In this document: piece after piece, positions 37,615-46,539 of the stretch
How positions within the stretch are numbered: position 1 is the stretch's first letter
Layout: each line of letters opens with the position of its first letter
Source: Gimesia aquarii
GTDB lineage: Bacteria; Planctomycetota; Planctomycetia; Planctomycetales; Planctomycetaceae
Length of the DNA stretch: 64,000 nt
Direction of reading: 5' to 3'
Assembly (NCBI RefSeq): GCF_007748195.1
Contig: NZ_CP037920.1
Span: 5,485,800-5,549,799 of the forward strand
The notes under the pieces: model-generated
Told to the model about the DNA's origin: nothing
Seen by the model: only the letters and a program-made list of their open reading frames with translations
Database searches by the model: none
Position numbers and translations under genes: made by a program

Positions 37615-39402
37615 TCACGATCCTTGACTTTCCGTGTCAGTATGAACGACACGTAATGGTTGTGAGAATTGAATCCCCTGTTCTTCAAATGCTTGAAAGA
37701 TTTGCAGATTCACCTTCTGGCTAAACGCTAAAAAATCCCAAAATTCTGGTGGTGTATACCAATAAATCACTTTGATATTGAAAGAATCATCGTTGAACTC
37801 ATCGAAATAAACGCGCGCTGGTAAATCTGGATTCATTCCTTCATGATCCTTTAGGGTATTTCGGATGATCTCGATGCATTGTTCTACTTTTGTTCTGTGA
37901 GTATCTAATGGAATTTTGATATCTGCACTACGACGGATATAAGGCCGACGGGTGATGTTTTCGATATCACAACGCGCGAGCTCATCATTCGGAATCGTTA
38001 CCAGATTCCCAGTCAAAAGTCGAACGCGCGTTGAGCGCAAACCAATGTCTTCTACGTTACCATCATATTGATTGAATTGAATACGCTCCCCCACCCGAAA
38101 CGGTTTGTCAGCCATTAACATGATTGTGCCAAACAAAGTTTTCAATGTATCCTGTGCCGCAAGTGCCACAGCAAACCCACCAATCCCAGCACTGGCTAAT
38201 AATGTTGTCAACTTGATTCCCAGATACTGCCCACCAACAAGAAATACTGCGACGGCTATCACCATGCTCATCAGTCTTGAAATGATTCGAATTAATTGCG
38301 CATTGAGGCCTTGTGGATTAATTTTCGGTGAAGCGATGATCGTTTCTGCCACACGATTACTGGCAGCAAACACAACAAAAATGGAAGCCAGTAATGCAAT
38401 CAGAAGAGAGGTAAAATCGACAATATATAAAGGCCATCCCCGTACGATGAGTTGATCTTTCACTACATATGTTACGATGAAAGGAGCGAACACAGCTAAA
38501 ATCGGAAATATAATCGTCAAGCAGTAACAAACGATGTTCTTGCCTTTCCAACGTTGAGTCAGTCTAAAATGAATACGGTAGATTAGTAGCATTACCAGAC
38601 TCGCCACAATGATCGAAAGAAAAAGCGCAGGCCACTTCCAGACCGCCATACCAAATACCTGATCGCGAAACCCCTTGGGCAATCTCTCAATGATTGGTAC
38701 CACCGCTGAATGACCGGGAGAAGAAAAATACCAACGGTAAAACCCGGGTGATGTTTCAGGTCCTGAAGTTCGATAAGGGTACGCCTTCATATCCTGGTAA
38801 TAGCGTACTGCTCGATCAACGGTCCCTTTTGAAAACAGGTACTCATGTTTTTGCGGCCCCTCTTCCATCCGTGCGATTGTGAGTCGTGTTCCGGGAATCC
38901 GCCAACTGGTCAATTTGTCCCCTGCTGCGTCGACCTCTTCAATCCCTGGGATCTCGTCAAAGGGAGGCAACTCGACTCGATCCATAATTTCCTTCAAACA
39001 AATCGCCACTTCCGCAGCCCGGGCTTCGCGGGCAAACGCTGGTAAGTCACTTTGATCGAGACAGTCAAGTATCCGTAAAATAATTGGGCGCAGAGCCTCA
39101 GAATCTCGATTGACAAATTTGGTGTCGCGGACATGCTTCGAAATCTGATTACTGGCGTCAATGAAGTCTTTAAGTGTACTCCGCGGACTGGAAGTATCAG
39201 CCGGACGATAATTGAGCTTTGGCTCAGCAAATCCAATACTCGGAGACAATGTTAAACAGAAGAGGATGCTTATAAGACAGACTGGAAAATGAAATCGACC
39301 CACAGCAATTCCTTGCAGCATTTGATGCCAACTAATATTGATATCGAGGAGAATGATGAGAAATGAAGATATTCCTATCTTAAACAACCGACTGCAGGTC
39401 AT
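37615..39402 (-). CDS. MscS-family mechanosensitive channel with large periplasmic N-domain
   Basis: A 595-residue membrane protein. A signal-like segment (LISILFCLTLSPSIGFA) is followed by about 180 soluble residues with no recognised fold. Four to five membrane segments then lead into the MscS core: GIGGFAVALAAQDTLKTLFG (pore helix) and the cytoplasmic beta domain (RVGERIQFNQYDGNVEDIG, LVTIPNDELARCDIEN). Such channels release solutes on hypo-osmotic shock. The first in-frame start is 39402, but ATG 39321 (MLQGIAVG), just before the signal segment, is equally possible; neither has a good ribosome site. Confidence 0.85.
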   Translation of the reverse strand: MTCSRLFKIGISSFLIILLDINISWHQMLQGIAVGRFHFPVCLISILFCLTLSPSIGFAEPKLNYRPADTSSPRSTLKDFIDASNQISKHVRDTKFVNRDSEALRPIILRILDCLDQSDLPAFAREARAAEVAICLKEIMDRVELPPFDEIPGIEEVDAAGDKLTSWRIPGTRLTIARMEEGPQKHEYLFSKGTVDRAVRYYQDMKAYPYRTSGPETSPGFYRWYFSSPGHSAVVPIIERLPKGFRDQVFGMAVWKWPALFLSIIVASLVMLLIYRIHFRLTQRWKGKNIVCYCLTIIFPILAVFAPFIVTYVVKDQLIVRGWPLYIVDFTSLLIALLASIFVVFAASNRVAETIIASPKINPQGLNAQLIRIISRLMSMVIAVAVFLVGGQYLGIKLTTLLASAGIGGFAVALAAQDTLKTLFGTIMLMADKPFRVGERIQFNQYDGNVEDIGLRSTRVRLLTGNLVTIPNDELARCDIENITRRPYIRRSADIKIPLDTHRTKVEQCIEIIRNTLKDHEGMNPDLPARVYFDEFNDDSFNIKVIYWYTPPEFWDFLAFSQKVNLQIFQAFEEQGIQFSQPLRVVHTDTESQGS

Positions 39403-40304
39403 CCAGAATAAACTTTGCTTTGAACGAGCTGAGGACTACGATTTGAATGTCAACCTAATGTAGAATATTCGTTTCACATTATTATTCGTATTAGCCTGAA
39501 TCTCATAATGATGAGAAATGACCTCCTCCATACGAGGACTGAAATTGACACACTCTGTATTGATCACTGAACTATGGCAAAGGCATACCGCACTGCATCA
39601 TAAAATCATCCGTTCGAATACTCCAAAATTGGGTATTTATTCTACTTATTCGATTAAATACGGCCAAAACGAAGCCAGTCTAGAGACATCAAGAATTTAT
39701 GGCTTGGCAACGGTACTCTGCATGGGTATACTTCCTGCAGATTCATGGCTCTCTTGGAAGAAGCCAGTCAATATGGTCGGAAATAAGCGAGTAGCGTAAT
39801 CCCAATATGGAGAACGTTTTCTGGCCTAACAGGGTTTTCTTGCAGAGTTAGGGCCTCTTGCAACCCTTTTACACAGGTGTCGACTTGTTCGTCAGATGCT
39901 CTTGCTGACTACCATAGGTTGTGTCAACCTCTGTGGAATGCTGCCTGCGTTATTGCAAACGTATTGAACTCTGAGGCTTTCTTGTTTGTCCGGAATTCTC
40001 CAAGAAATAAAATTTGCTGTTAGTGTTATCAGTCGAACCTGTATCACTGTAGTGAATACCTCAGAGAATTGGTGAAGTGTTTCACCTGCTTTTCACGACA
40101 CATTTACACATATGCTTTTGCTATTGGGTGATACATATTCTCCCATTGCATACAGCTTGTACCCGAATCTGAAGACTCAGGAAGACCAGTTTCCAGACCT
40201 TGGAAAGATTCGCTTTTCAGGTAGTTTCGTTGAAGACTTTCAACATTTGCGATCATCCGTATTTTGGAAACAGAACTCTTTCAAAGATCCATTAAGGAAA
40301 ATCA
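39403..40304. other. Long divergent non-coding region upstream of the helicase
   Basis: About 900 bases between the divergent MscS and DEAD-box helicase genes. No credible gene was found; a 93-codon plus-strand frame (39518-39799) has no recognisable features. A small hairpin, GGTGAA-GTGT-TTCACC, lies at 40071-40086. A long leader for the helicase mRNA would be consistent with regulated RNA helicases elsewhere, but nothing here proves it. Confidence 0.45.
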
Positions 40305-41636
40305 TTGAAGACTTTTAAAGAACTTGACTTATTAGAACCCATTCAGTGCGCACTGGCCGATGAAAAGTATGTAACGCCGACTCCTATTCAGGTACAAACG
40401 ATTCCAGCCGCTCTGCAAGAACATGATGTCTTAGGTTGTGCCCAAACGGGTACAGGCAAAACAGCTGCGCTCGCCTTACCGATTCTGAACCGACTGGGAC
40501 AAACCAACCGCAAGGCTGTCCCAAATCATCCCTTCGCACTTGTGTTGGCTCCCACACGAGAACTGGCAATTCAAATTGGAGAGAGTTTTGCAACCTACGG
40601 CCAACATCTTAAGCTACGACAGGCTTTGGTCTATGGAGGCGTGAATCAGGGAAAACAGGTGCGAGCCTTAAATCGGGGCGCACATATTCTTGTCGCCACA
40701 CCGGGACGCTTACTTGACCTGATCAACCAGGGGCATATCAAATTAAATCAATTAGAGACATTCGTTCTGGATGAAGCAGACCGGATGCTCGACATGGGAT
40801 TTCTGCCCGACCTCAAACGGATTATTGAAGAGCTACCAGATCAACGTCAGTCACTCTTCTTTTCCGCTACGTTGCCTCCCAAAATTACAGAGCTTGCACA
40901 AAGTTTGCTCAGAAATCCCGTGAACGTCAATGTGACTCCGAAATCAACTAGTGTAGAACAGATCGAGCAACGTATTGTATACCTTGATCGAAGAAATAAG
41001 TTGACACTCCTGCAAAAAGTACTTGATTCTAAAGACGTCGAGCGGGCTTTGGTATTTACAAAAACGAAACGCACTGCCAACACACTTGCCCAGCAGTTAA
41101 TGCGATGTCGTATTAACGCTACAGCAATCCACGGTAACAAATCACAAAACGCGCGACAAAGGGCCTTAGAAGCATTTCGAAACAAACAAGTGCAGGTTTT
41201 AGTAGCAACTGACGTTGCCGCAAGAGGTATTGATATCGATGGAATCACACACGTTGTCAATTTTGATCTACCCATTGAACCGGAAGCCTATGTGCATCGC
41301 ATTGGACGAACGGGGCGGGCGGGCGCAGCGGGAATTGCCTTGTCGTTTTGTACTGATGATGAACGTCGTGAATTACGAGCTATTGAGCAATTGATTGGCA
41401 AAAAAATTCCTATCGACAGAAATCATCCACAGCCTGGTCGTCGGGACTCCAAGCCTTTAAATGCACCGAGTGAACGACGAAAACCATCTCGCAAACAGCA
41501 GGCTTCAAAAAAACCGGGACACTCTCAAAGAGCCCGCAATCGCCGGCCTGGATTTGCTGTGGACGGGGCAGACAAACCAAAGCGCAGACGCCGTAAAGGG
41601 CAAACACCACGACAACGTACCAAACAAATAAATTAA
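40305..41636 (+). CDS. DEAD-box ATP-dependent RNA helicase, RhlE-like
   Basis: A 443-residue helicase with all motifs: a Q motif (TPTPIQVQTIP), AQTGTGKTAA (Walker A), PTRELAIQI, DEADRMLDMGF (motif II), SAT (motif III), RGIDIDGITHVVNFD and HRIGRTGRAG (motif VI). The last 70 residues are a very basic Arg/Lys tail that would bind RNA. It unwinds RNA in ribosome assembly or mRNA decay, often in cold growth. The start is TTG 40305 with AAGGA six bases before it; there is no nearer ATG. The short basic ORF at 41715 follows. Confidence 0.92.
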   Translation: MKTFKELDLLEPIQCALADEKYVTPTPIQVQTIPAALQEHDVLGCAQTGTGKTAALALPILNRLGQTNRKAVPNHPFALVLAPTRELAIQIGESFATYGQHLKLRQALVYGGVNQGKQVRALNRGAHILVATPGRLLDLINQGHIKLNQLETFVLDEADRMLDMGFLPDLKRIIEELPDQRQSLFFSATLPPKITELAQSLLRNPVNVNVTPKSTSVEQIEQRIVYLDRRNKLTLLQKVLDSKDVERALVFTKTKRTANTLAQQLMRCRINATAIHGNKSQNARQRALEAFRNKQVQVLVATDVAARGIDIDGITHVVNFDLPIEPEAYVHRIGRTGRAGAAGIALSFCTDDERRELRAIEQLIGKKIPIDRNHPQPGRRDSKPLNAPSERRKPSRKQQASKKPGHSQRARNRRPGFAVDGADKPKRRRRKGQTPRQRTKQIN

Positions 41637-41714
41637 CCATCGCACTCACGAATCCGACAAAGACTGGTCGGCCTCAGTGAAATCAATTCAATCCCTATTT
41701 CCAGGAGAGCGACC

Positions 41715-41882
41715 ATCGCCAGAAACCAAAACACTTTTGCCAAACGTCAACGAGAAGCGGAAAAGAAAGCAAAAGCCGAAGCAAAGCGAATTCGTCGCAA
41801 TAAACAGAAACAATTGGGTAGTACAGGCATTCCGCCAGCAATGCCAGAAGAAGAGCCAGAAACCACCGATGAGTCAGACTGA
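41715..41882 (+). CDS. Small basic coiled protein with apparent ATC start
   Basis: A 55-residue frame reading (M/I)ARNQNTFAKRQREAEKK, then AKAEAKRIRRNKQKQ, then an acidic tail (AMPEEEPETTDESD). The strongly basic helix followed by an acidic end looks like a real small protein and recalls short planctomycete proteins that begin AxNQNTFAKRQRE. No ATG, GTG or TTG lies near its start. AGGAG at 41703-41707 is placed exactly for initiation at ATC 41715. The frame is open upstream to 41637 without any usual start. It follows the RNA helicase by 78 bases and may share its transcript and RNA-related role. The start codon is the uncertain point. Confidence 0.6.
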   Translation: MARNQNTFAKRQREAEKKAKAEAKRIRRNKQKQLGSTGIPPAMPEEEPETTDESD

Positions 41883-41933
41883 CTTAAGCAACCTAACCTT
41901 CTCATGAATGGATTTTGAGAATGCGAACACAGC

Positions 41934-42956
41934 TTAACGCCTAGCTTCAGTCGTGCGCAAACAGCAATCGACTGGACAGACATCGTGACTGGCTCCCCGG
42001 TCACCTAATGCAGGACGTTCCTCTGCACCATTAATCCGTTCTTCAATCAACTCACGGATCATCGTGATAAACCGGGGATGCACTCCCACAGTTTTGGCGC
42101 GAACTACATTGATACCCAATTTCTCTCCCACATCTTTGGCTTCCGTATCTAAATCGAATAGAACCTCCATATGATCGGAAACAAACCCGATAGGAACGAT
42201 CACGATGTCCCGCACTTCATTCTTATCTCCCATCTGAGTGATAAAATCACAAACGTCAGGTTCCAGCCAGGGTTGCTGAGGAGGACCACTACGACTTTGA
42301 TATACCAGATCCCATTGATACGATCCCAGCCGCTCACTCACGAGTCGGGCAGACTCTTTCAACTGTGCCTCATATTGACACCCGGAGGCCATAGTGAGAG
42401 GAATACTGTGAGCAGTAAATAAAATATGTGCCTGATCGCGTCTCTCTTCAGGAACTTGAGTGAGCGCCTCTTGTGTTCGTTCAACCATCGCTTCAATGAA
42501 ACCGGGATGATTGTAAAAGACTCTCATCTTTTGAACTTCAGGAGCCCCTTCCCCTACCTGCTCCTGAGCACGTTGAATATCTTCCCGATATTGTCGACAA
42601 CCAGAATAGGAACTGAAAGCTGAGGTAAAAAAAGCCAATGTGCGTTTAATTCCCGCTTGTTTCATCTGCTCCAGAGTATCAGGCAGAAGTGGATCCCAAT
42701 TTCGGTTACCCCAATAGATTGGTAGATGAGGCCCATGTTGCTCAAGCTCTTGTTCCAATGCATTGATTAATAAACGATTCTGCTCGTTGATGGGACTGAC
42801 ACCCCCAAAGTGTTGATAGTGTTCAGCCACTTCCAACATCCGCTCCCGAGGCACATTTTTACCTCGCAACACATTCTCCAGAAAAGGGATTACATCATCG
42901 AGCCCTTCAGGACCACCAAAAGAAACCACTAAAATTGCATCGTATGAATTTATCAT
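41934..42956 (-). CDS. hemH: Ferrochelatase
   Basis: A 340-residue enzyme that inserts Fe2+ into protoporphyrin (or coproporphyrin) in the last steps of haem synthesis. VVSFGGPEGLDDVIPFLENV at the start and YQHFGGVSPINEQN are class motifs, and FTAHSIPLTMASG (His near residue 188) is the catalytic site, with IVIPIGFVSDHMEVLFDLD following. The C-terminus ends with CPVDCC, a Cys cluster that could bind an iron-sulfur centre as in several ferrochelatases; that is inference. It is convergent with the small basic protein gene. Confidence 0.93.
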   Translation of the reverse strand: MINSYDAILVVSFGGPEGLDDVIPFLENVLRGKNVPRERMLEVAEHYQHFGGVSPINEQNRLLINALEQELEQHGPHLPIYWGNRNWDPLLPDTLEQMKQAGIKRTLAFFTSAFSSYSGCRQYREDIQRAQEQVGEGAPEVQKMRVFYNHPGFIEAMVERTQEALTQVPEERRDQAHILFTAHSIPLTMASGCQYEAQLKESARLVSERLGSYQWDLVYQSRSGPPQQPWLEPDVCDFITQMGDKNEVRDIVIVPIGFVSDHMEVLFDLDTEAKDVGEKLGINVVRAKTVGVHPRFITMIRELIEERINGAEERPALGDRGASHDVCPVDCCLRTTEARR

Positions 42957-43360
42957 TTATAATTTTTTCCGGTTAATATTTAAAATACTTGCTCAAGAGT
43001 CTTAAGTTCAAAAATAGTACGTTCTACAAGCTCTCATTGATTTTTAGTCAGTCAACAGAAAATTACCACTCTAAACACAAAATAATTACACAAAGTCGGA
43101 TGTCTGTATATTCATTTTAAAAATATCTGGCTGCTAGAAAGAACTGGAATAAATATTAGTATACCGTTCAGTTAACCAAGAATCTTGAACTGAGTCTCCA
43201 GAGGTTAGCAGAATGAAACTAGCTGTAGTCAAAGCGAATCAATCGATCAGAATAGATTCCCCCTGTCCCTACTAACGAGTATTGTCTAAAATAACTTTAG
43301 CCGTTTGTAGTATTCACTGATTTCCAATATCTGACTCTATCTCGTAGGAAATTTATTGTC
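42957..43360. other. Divergent intergenic region, no feature seen
   Basis: About 400 AT-rich bases between the divergent ferrochelatase and MsrA genes. No gene, strong hairpin or known regulatory motif was recognised. Confidence 0.5.
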
Positions 43361-44074
43361 ATGACATTGACACAATTACCACTCTTGGTTTTCGTTGGTA
43401 TCTCTCTCACCACAATGCTGACTTTGTTGAGTGGTTGTGAAAAATCGCTCACACAAGAGGACCGTCCCGTCGCGATTGCCGAGGAACAACCAGAATCAAA
43501 TTCCACACCTGTTGCTCAGGAAGTAGAAGACGGGCTTGAAGTCGCCACGCTTGGGTCAGGCTGCTTCTGGTGCACTGAAGCTGTATTTCGCGAATTGAAA
43601 GGGGTCAAATCTGCTGTCTCCGGATATTCAGGCGGTAAGGTTCCCAACCCCACTTATAAAGCTGTGAGTGCGGGCACAACAGACCATGCCGAAGTCATTC
43701 AGATTACTTACGATCCCAAACAGATTTCGTTCACAGATGTACTCAAAGTATTTTGGGAAACACATGACCCCACAACCTTAAATCGACAAGGTGCTGATGT
43801 GGGTACACAATACCGTTCTGCTGTCTTTTATCATAACAATCAGCAAAAAGAAGAAGCCACTGAGTATAAAAAACAACTGGATGAATCAGGGAAATTTAAA
43901 AGTCCTATCGTGACAGAAATCACTGCTTTCAAAGAATTTTATCCTGCCGAGGACTATCACCAGGACTACTTTAAGCTCAATCCGAATCAGCAGTATTGCC
44001 AATACGTCATCCGCCCAAAATTAGAAAAATTCCGCAGTAAATTCGCTGATAAGCTGAAAACAGAAGAGAAATAG
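43361..44074 (+). CDS. msrA: Peptide methionine-S-sulfoxide reductase MsrA, lipoprotein form
   Basis: A 237-residue protein. An N-terminal lipoprotein-type signal ends at LLSGC, so the enzyme is probably membrane-anchored on the outer side. LGSGCFWCTEAVFRELKGV holds the catalytic GCFWC (Cys near residue 67), and VSAGTTDHAEVIQITYDP and HDPTTLNRQGADVGTQYRS are family motifs. It repairs methionine S-sulfoxide in oxidised proteins. No MsrB domain is fused. ATG 43361 follows TAGGAAATTT. Confidence 0.93.
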   Translation: MTLTQLPLLVFVGISLTTMLTLLSGCEKSLTQEDRPVAIAEEQPESNSTPVAQEVEDGLEVATLGSGCFWCTEAVFRELKGVKSAVSGYSGGKVPNPTYKAVSAGTTDHAEVIQITYDPKQISFTDVLKVFWETHDPTTLNRQGADVGTQYRSAVFYHNNQQKEEATEYKKQLDESGKFKSPIVTEITAFKEFYPAEDYHQDYFKLNPNQQYCQYVIRPKLEKFRSKFADKLKTEEK

Positions 44075-44398
44075 CAATGAGTTGATTACTATCCTCGAAA
44101 TCACTGCAGACAGACAAGATTGAAAATCTATCAACTTGTTTATGTTCAAGTCGTTTGATTATCTACTTCACTATCTTGGTGTGTTGCTTAATCTGGTGCA
44201 CTGTGAAAATTCGTCTTAAGTCTGGCATGGATACCCGCAAATTCATATTGACCAAAGTTTCACGTTCGCTAAGATCCATCTACAAGTAAGGAGGTAAATC
44301 TATACATTTGGGGTAGGGTTTATTCACTATGTAAAAAAATATTGCTTTTTACTCAATTACCAATTCATTCAAGTTGTTGTTTTCAAGCAAGCGGGCCA
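44075..44398. other. Intergenic region, no feature seen
   Basis: About 320 bases between msrA and the small hypothetical gene on the same strand. There is a strong AAGGAGG at 44287-44294, but no ATG at the right distance was recognised after it. No terminator was seen after msrA. Confidence 0.4.
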
Positions 44399-44746
44399 AT
44401 GTCTGAAAAACGCACTGATCACCTCTGTAGATTCGATGATCCAGAGGACCCTAGGCACCACCGAATGATTTTCGACGTTGCAAGTCCTACGCAACCGAAA
44501 ACTATCGTTGACCTCTCTGATTCCGGGCGTGTCGCGATCTTCCAAATTCAAAATACCGGTCATAAATCATTCTACGTCAAATTCAAAGAGACGGGCCCTT
44601 TGTTGAAGCTAAAACCAGGGGCAGATCCGGTCAGTCTGAATATTGATTGGAAGCTTATGATCTACCCCATTTCATTTAGCCACATGAAGGGGTGGTACAA
44701 GTATATAGGCGATGCTGAAATGCCCGAAACACAAGCAATCGAATAA
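44399..44746 (+). CDS. Small hypothetical protein
   Basis: A 115-residue soluble protein without signal peptide. Segments such as RVAIFQIQNTGHKSFYVKF and LKLKPGADPVSLNIDWKLM suggest a beta-sandwich. No family was recognised. ATG 44399 (MSEKRTDH) is chosen over the upstream 44342 because the extra residues look random; neither has a good ribosome site. Two hairpins follow the stop. Confidence 0.5.
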   Translation: MSEKRTDHLCRFDDPEDPRHHRMIFDVASPTQPKTIVDLSDSGRVAIFQIQNTGHKSFYVKFKETGPLLKLKPGADPVSLNIDWKLMIYPISFSHMKGWYKYIGDAEMPETQAIE

Positions 44747-44787
44747 GTTTGTTTAAGACGTTTCTTGTTTCGATTCAGACCATAATG

Positions 44788-44861
44788 CGGTGTGGCTTCG
44801 GGCCGGTCACACCGTTGTTTGGGAACGTCAACTGGAACATCACACTACGGTTGGCGTTCCC
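44788..44861. repeat. Two consecutive hairpins after the small gene
   Basis: CGGTGTG (44788-44794) pairs perfectly with CACACCG (44808-44814). GGGAACGTCAAC (44821-44832) pairs with GTTGGCGTTCCC (44850-44861) with one mismatch. Neither is followed by a T-run, so they could be a transcript-end structure between the convergent small gene and the DUF1501 gene. Confidence 0.55.
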
Positions 44862-45000
44862 GTTTCAATTTGGTATCTTCCCTCCGGAAATTCTCAAGAC
44901 TTCAATAGATCGAAAGATCATACTCTGACCGTGTGCAAAACGTCATTAAGATAATGCAGACGCTATTGATACTCTTCTCAAAAAGAGAAGCTGCAATGTT

Positions 45001-46461
45001 CTAGCTTAGAGCTTCAGGAGGATTTTCCAAGATCGGCGAAACGACTTTGGCAGGCCGGCCGTTGGTAATGATTTGCTCCTGGCCATTATAATGGTAAAGA
45101 AGTTGCTTAAAGTCGAGGCCGAAGAGACGCATAATGGTAGCCTGAAAATCATTGGGGGTCACCACGTTTTCGACTGCGCGATGACCAAACTCATCTGTTT
45201 TACCAAATGCCATTCCCCCTTTAATACCACCTCCGGCAAGCCAGATGCTGAATCCCTGCCCATTGTGGTCGCGACCAGCTTTTTTCGGATCACCATGACT
45301 TTGAGTGACCGGAAGCCGCCCGATCTCTCCCCCCCAATGGACCAGGGTCGACTCGAGCATGCCTCGTTGTTTTAAGTCTTTAACAAGCGCTGCGGAAGGC
45401 TTATCAGTTCGACCACAAATAGCAGGCAATCCTGTTGTAATATTGCTATGATTATCCCATGGTTGACCCGCCAGGAATAGTTGTACAAACCGGACACCTC
45501 GTTCAACCAGACGACGGGCTATCAGACACCGTGTTCCATACTCTCGTGTTTTGGGATTGTCGAGACCGTACATGTCTTGCGTCGCCTTTGTTTCTTGCGA
45601 AAGGTCGAGTGCTTCACGGGCCGAAGTTTGCATCCGGGCAGCCAGTTCATAACTTGCAATTCGCGCTTCCAGATCCGATTCATGGGGGTGAGTTTTAAAA
45701 TGCTTACGATTTAAAGCCTGCAACAGTTCCAGGTTTTGTGCTTGCAGAGAACCACGTAAATGTGGTGGTGCATCCAGATTCAAAATGCGCGGTTCTTTAG
45801 GACGCAAAACCGTTCCTTGAAATAACGAAGGCATGAATCCGTTCGACCAGTTTGTCACACCATCAACGGGGAGCCCGCCTGGATCGGTTAACACCATATA
45901 AGCTGGCAGATCTTGTGACTCTGTTCCTAATCCGTAAACTAACCACGAACCTAAATTGGGTCGGCCCAGCACTCCGGGAATACCACCATGAAAGTAACGA
46001 ATCGAAACTTCATGTCCATTCGCCCCGGTATGCATGGAACGAATCAGACAAACGTCATCAACAATTTCTCCCAAATTTGGCAACAATTCAGACAGCTCGG
46101 TTCCACACTCACCATGTTTGCGAAATTTCCAGGGACTGCCTAGTAATTTTTTACTCGCCTGATTTACGAAACTGTATTGGATGTCTCCTTTGAAATCGGT
46201 TCCACTAAACTTAGTCAGCTCCGGTTTGGGATCGGTCAAATCCATATGTGCAGGACCGCCATGCTGAAACAATGAAATCATCGCCTTGGATTGTGGAACG
46301 AATTGCGCTTTTTTAGGAGTCAAATCGAAATGCGGCTGCTTAATGGAAACACTCTTAGGCTTCGCGAGTAGGTTGTCCTGTTTCAATAACCAGGCTAGCG
46401 CCACAGTTCCAATGCCCATTGCGTTGTCTGCGAGAAATTGTCTTCGACTATAATGCATCAT
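45001..46461 (-). CDS. DUF1501 protein, Tat-type signal
   Basis: A 486-residue DUF1501 protein with an N-terminal YSRRQFLADNAMGIGTVAL signal, SLFQHGGPAHMDLTDPKPE, the VHWGGEIGRLPVTQ motif and an AGRDHNGQGFSIWLAGGG segment near the end. It lies 78 bases downstream of a cytochrome/DUF1549/DUF1553 gene on the same strand, the standard two-gene module of planctomycetes. The pair presumably works in the periplasm on one substrate, unknown. ATG 46461 or 46458 may start it, with CAGG upstream. Confidence 0.9.
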   Translation of the reverse strand: MMHYSRRQFLADNAMGIGTVALAWLLKQDNLLAKPKSVSIKQPHFDLTPKKAQFVPQSKAMISLFQHGGPAHMDLTDPKPELTKFSGTDFKGDIQYSFVNQASKKLLGSPWKFRKHGECGTELSELLPNLGEIVDDVCLIRSMHTGANGHEVSIRYFHGGIPGVLGRPNLGSWLVYGLGTESQDLPAYMVLTDPGGLPVDGVTNWSNGFMPSLFQGTVLRPKEPRILNLDAPPHLRGSLQAQNLELLQALNRKHFKTHPHESDLEARIASYELAARMQTSAREALDLSQETKATQDMYGLDNPKTREYGTRCLIARRLVERGVRFVQLFLAGQPWDNHSNITTGLPAICGRTDKPSAALVKDLKQRGMLESTLVHWGGEIGRLPVTQSHGDPKKAGRDHNGQGFSIWLAGGGIKGGMAFGKTDEFGHRAVENVVTPNDFQATIMRLFGLDFKQLLYHYNGQEQIITNGRPAKVVSPILENPPEALS

Positions 46462-46539
46462 TGTAAATCATACCTGATGTATAACTAAACTTGGAAACCA
46501 GTCAGTGAGGGCTTCGTTCCAAAATGCCTTCACCTCAAT

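Noticed and set aside
39518-39799. 93-codon plus-strand frame upstream of the helicase
   Set aside because: No signal peptide, domain or good ribosome site, and composition typical of chance translation.
40112-40318. 68-codon frame overlapping the helicase start
   Set aside because: It overlaps the well-supported TTG start and ribosome site of the helicase and shows no recognisable features.
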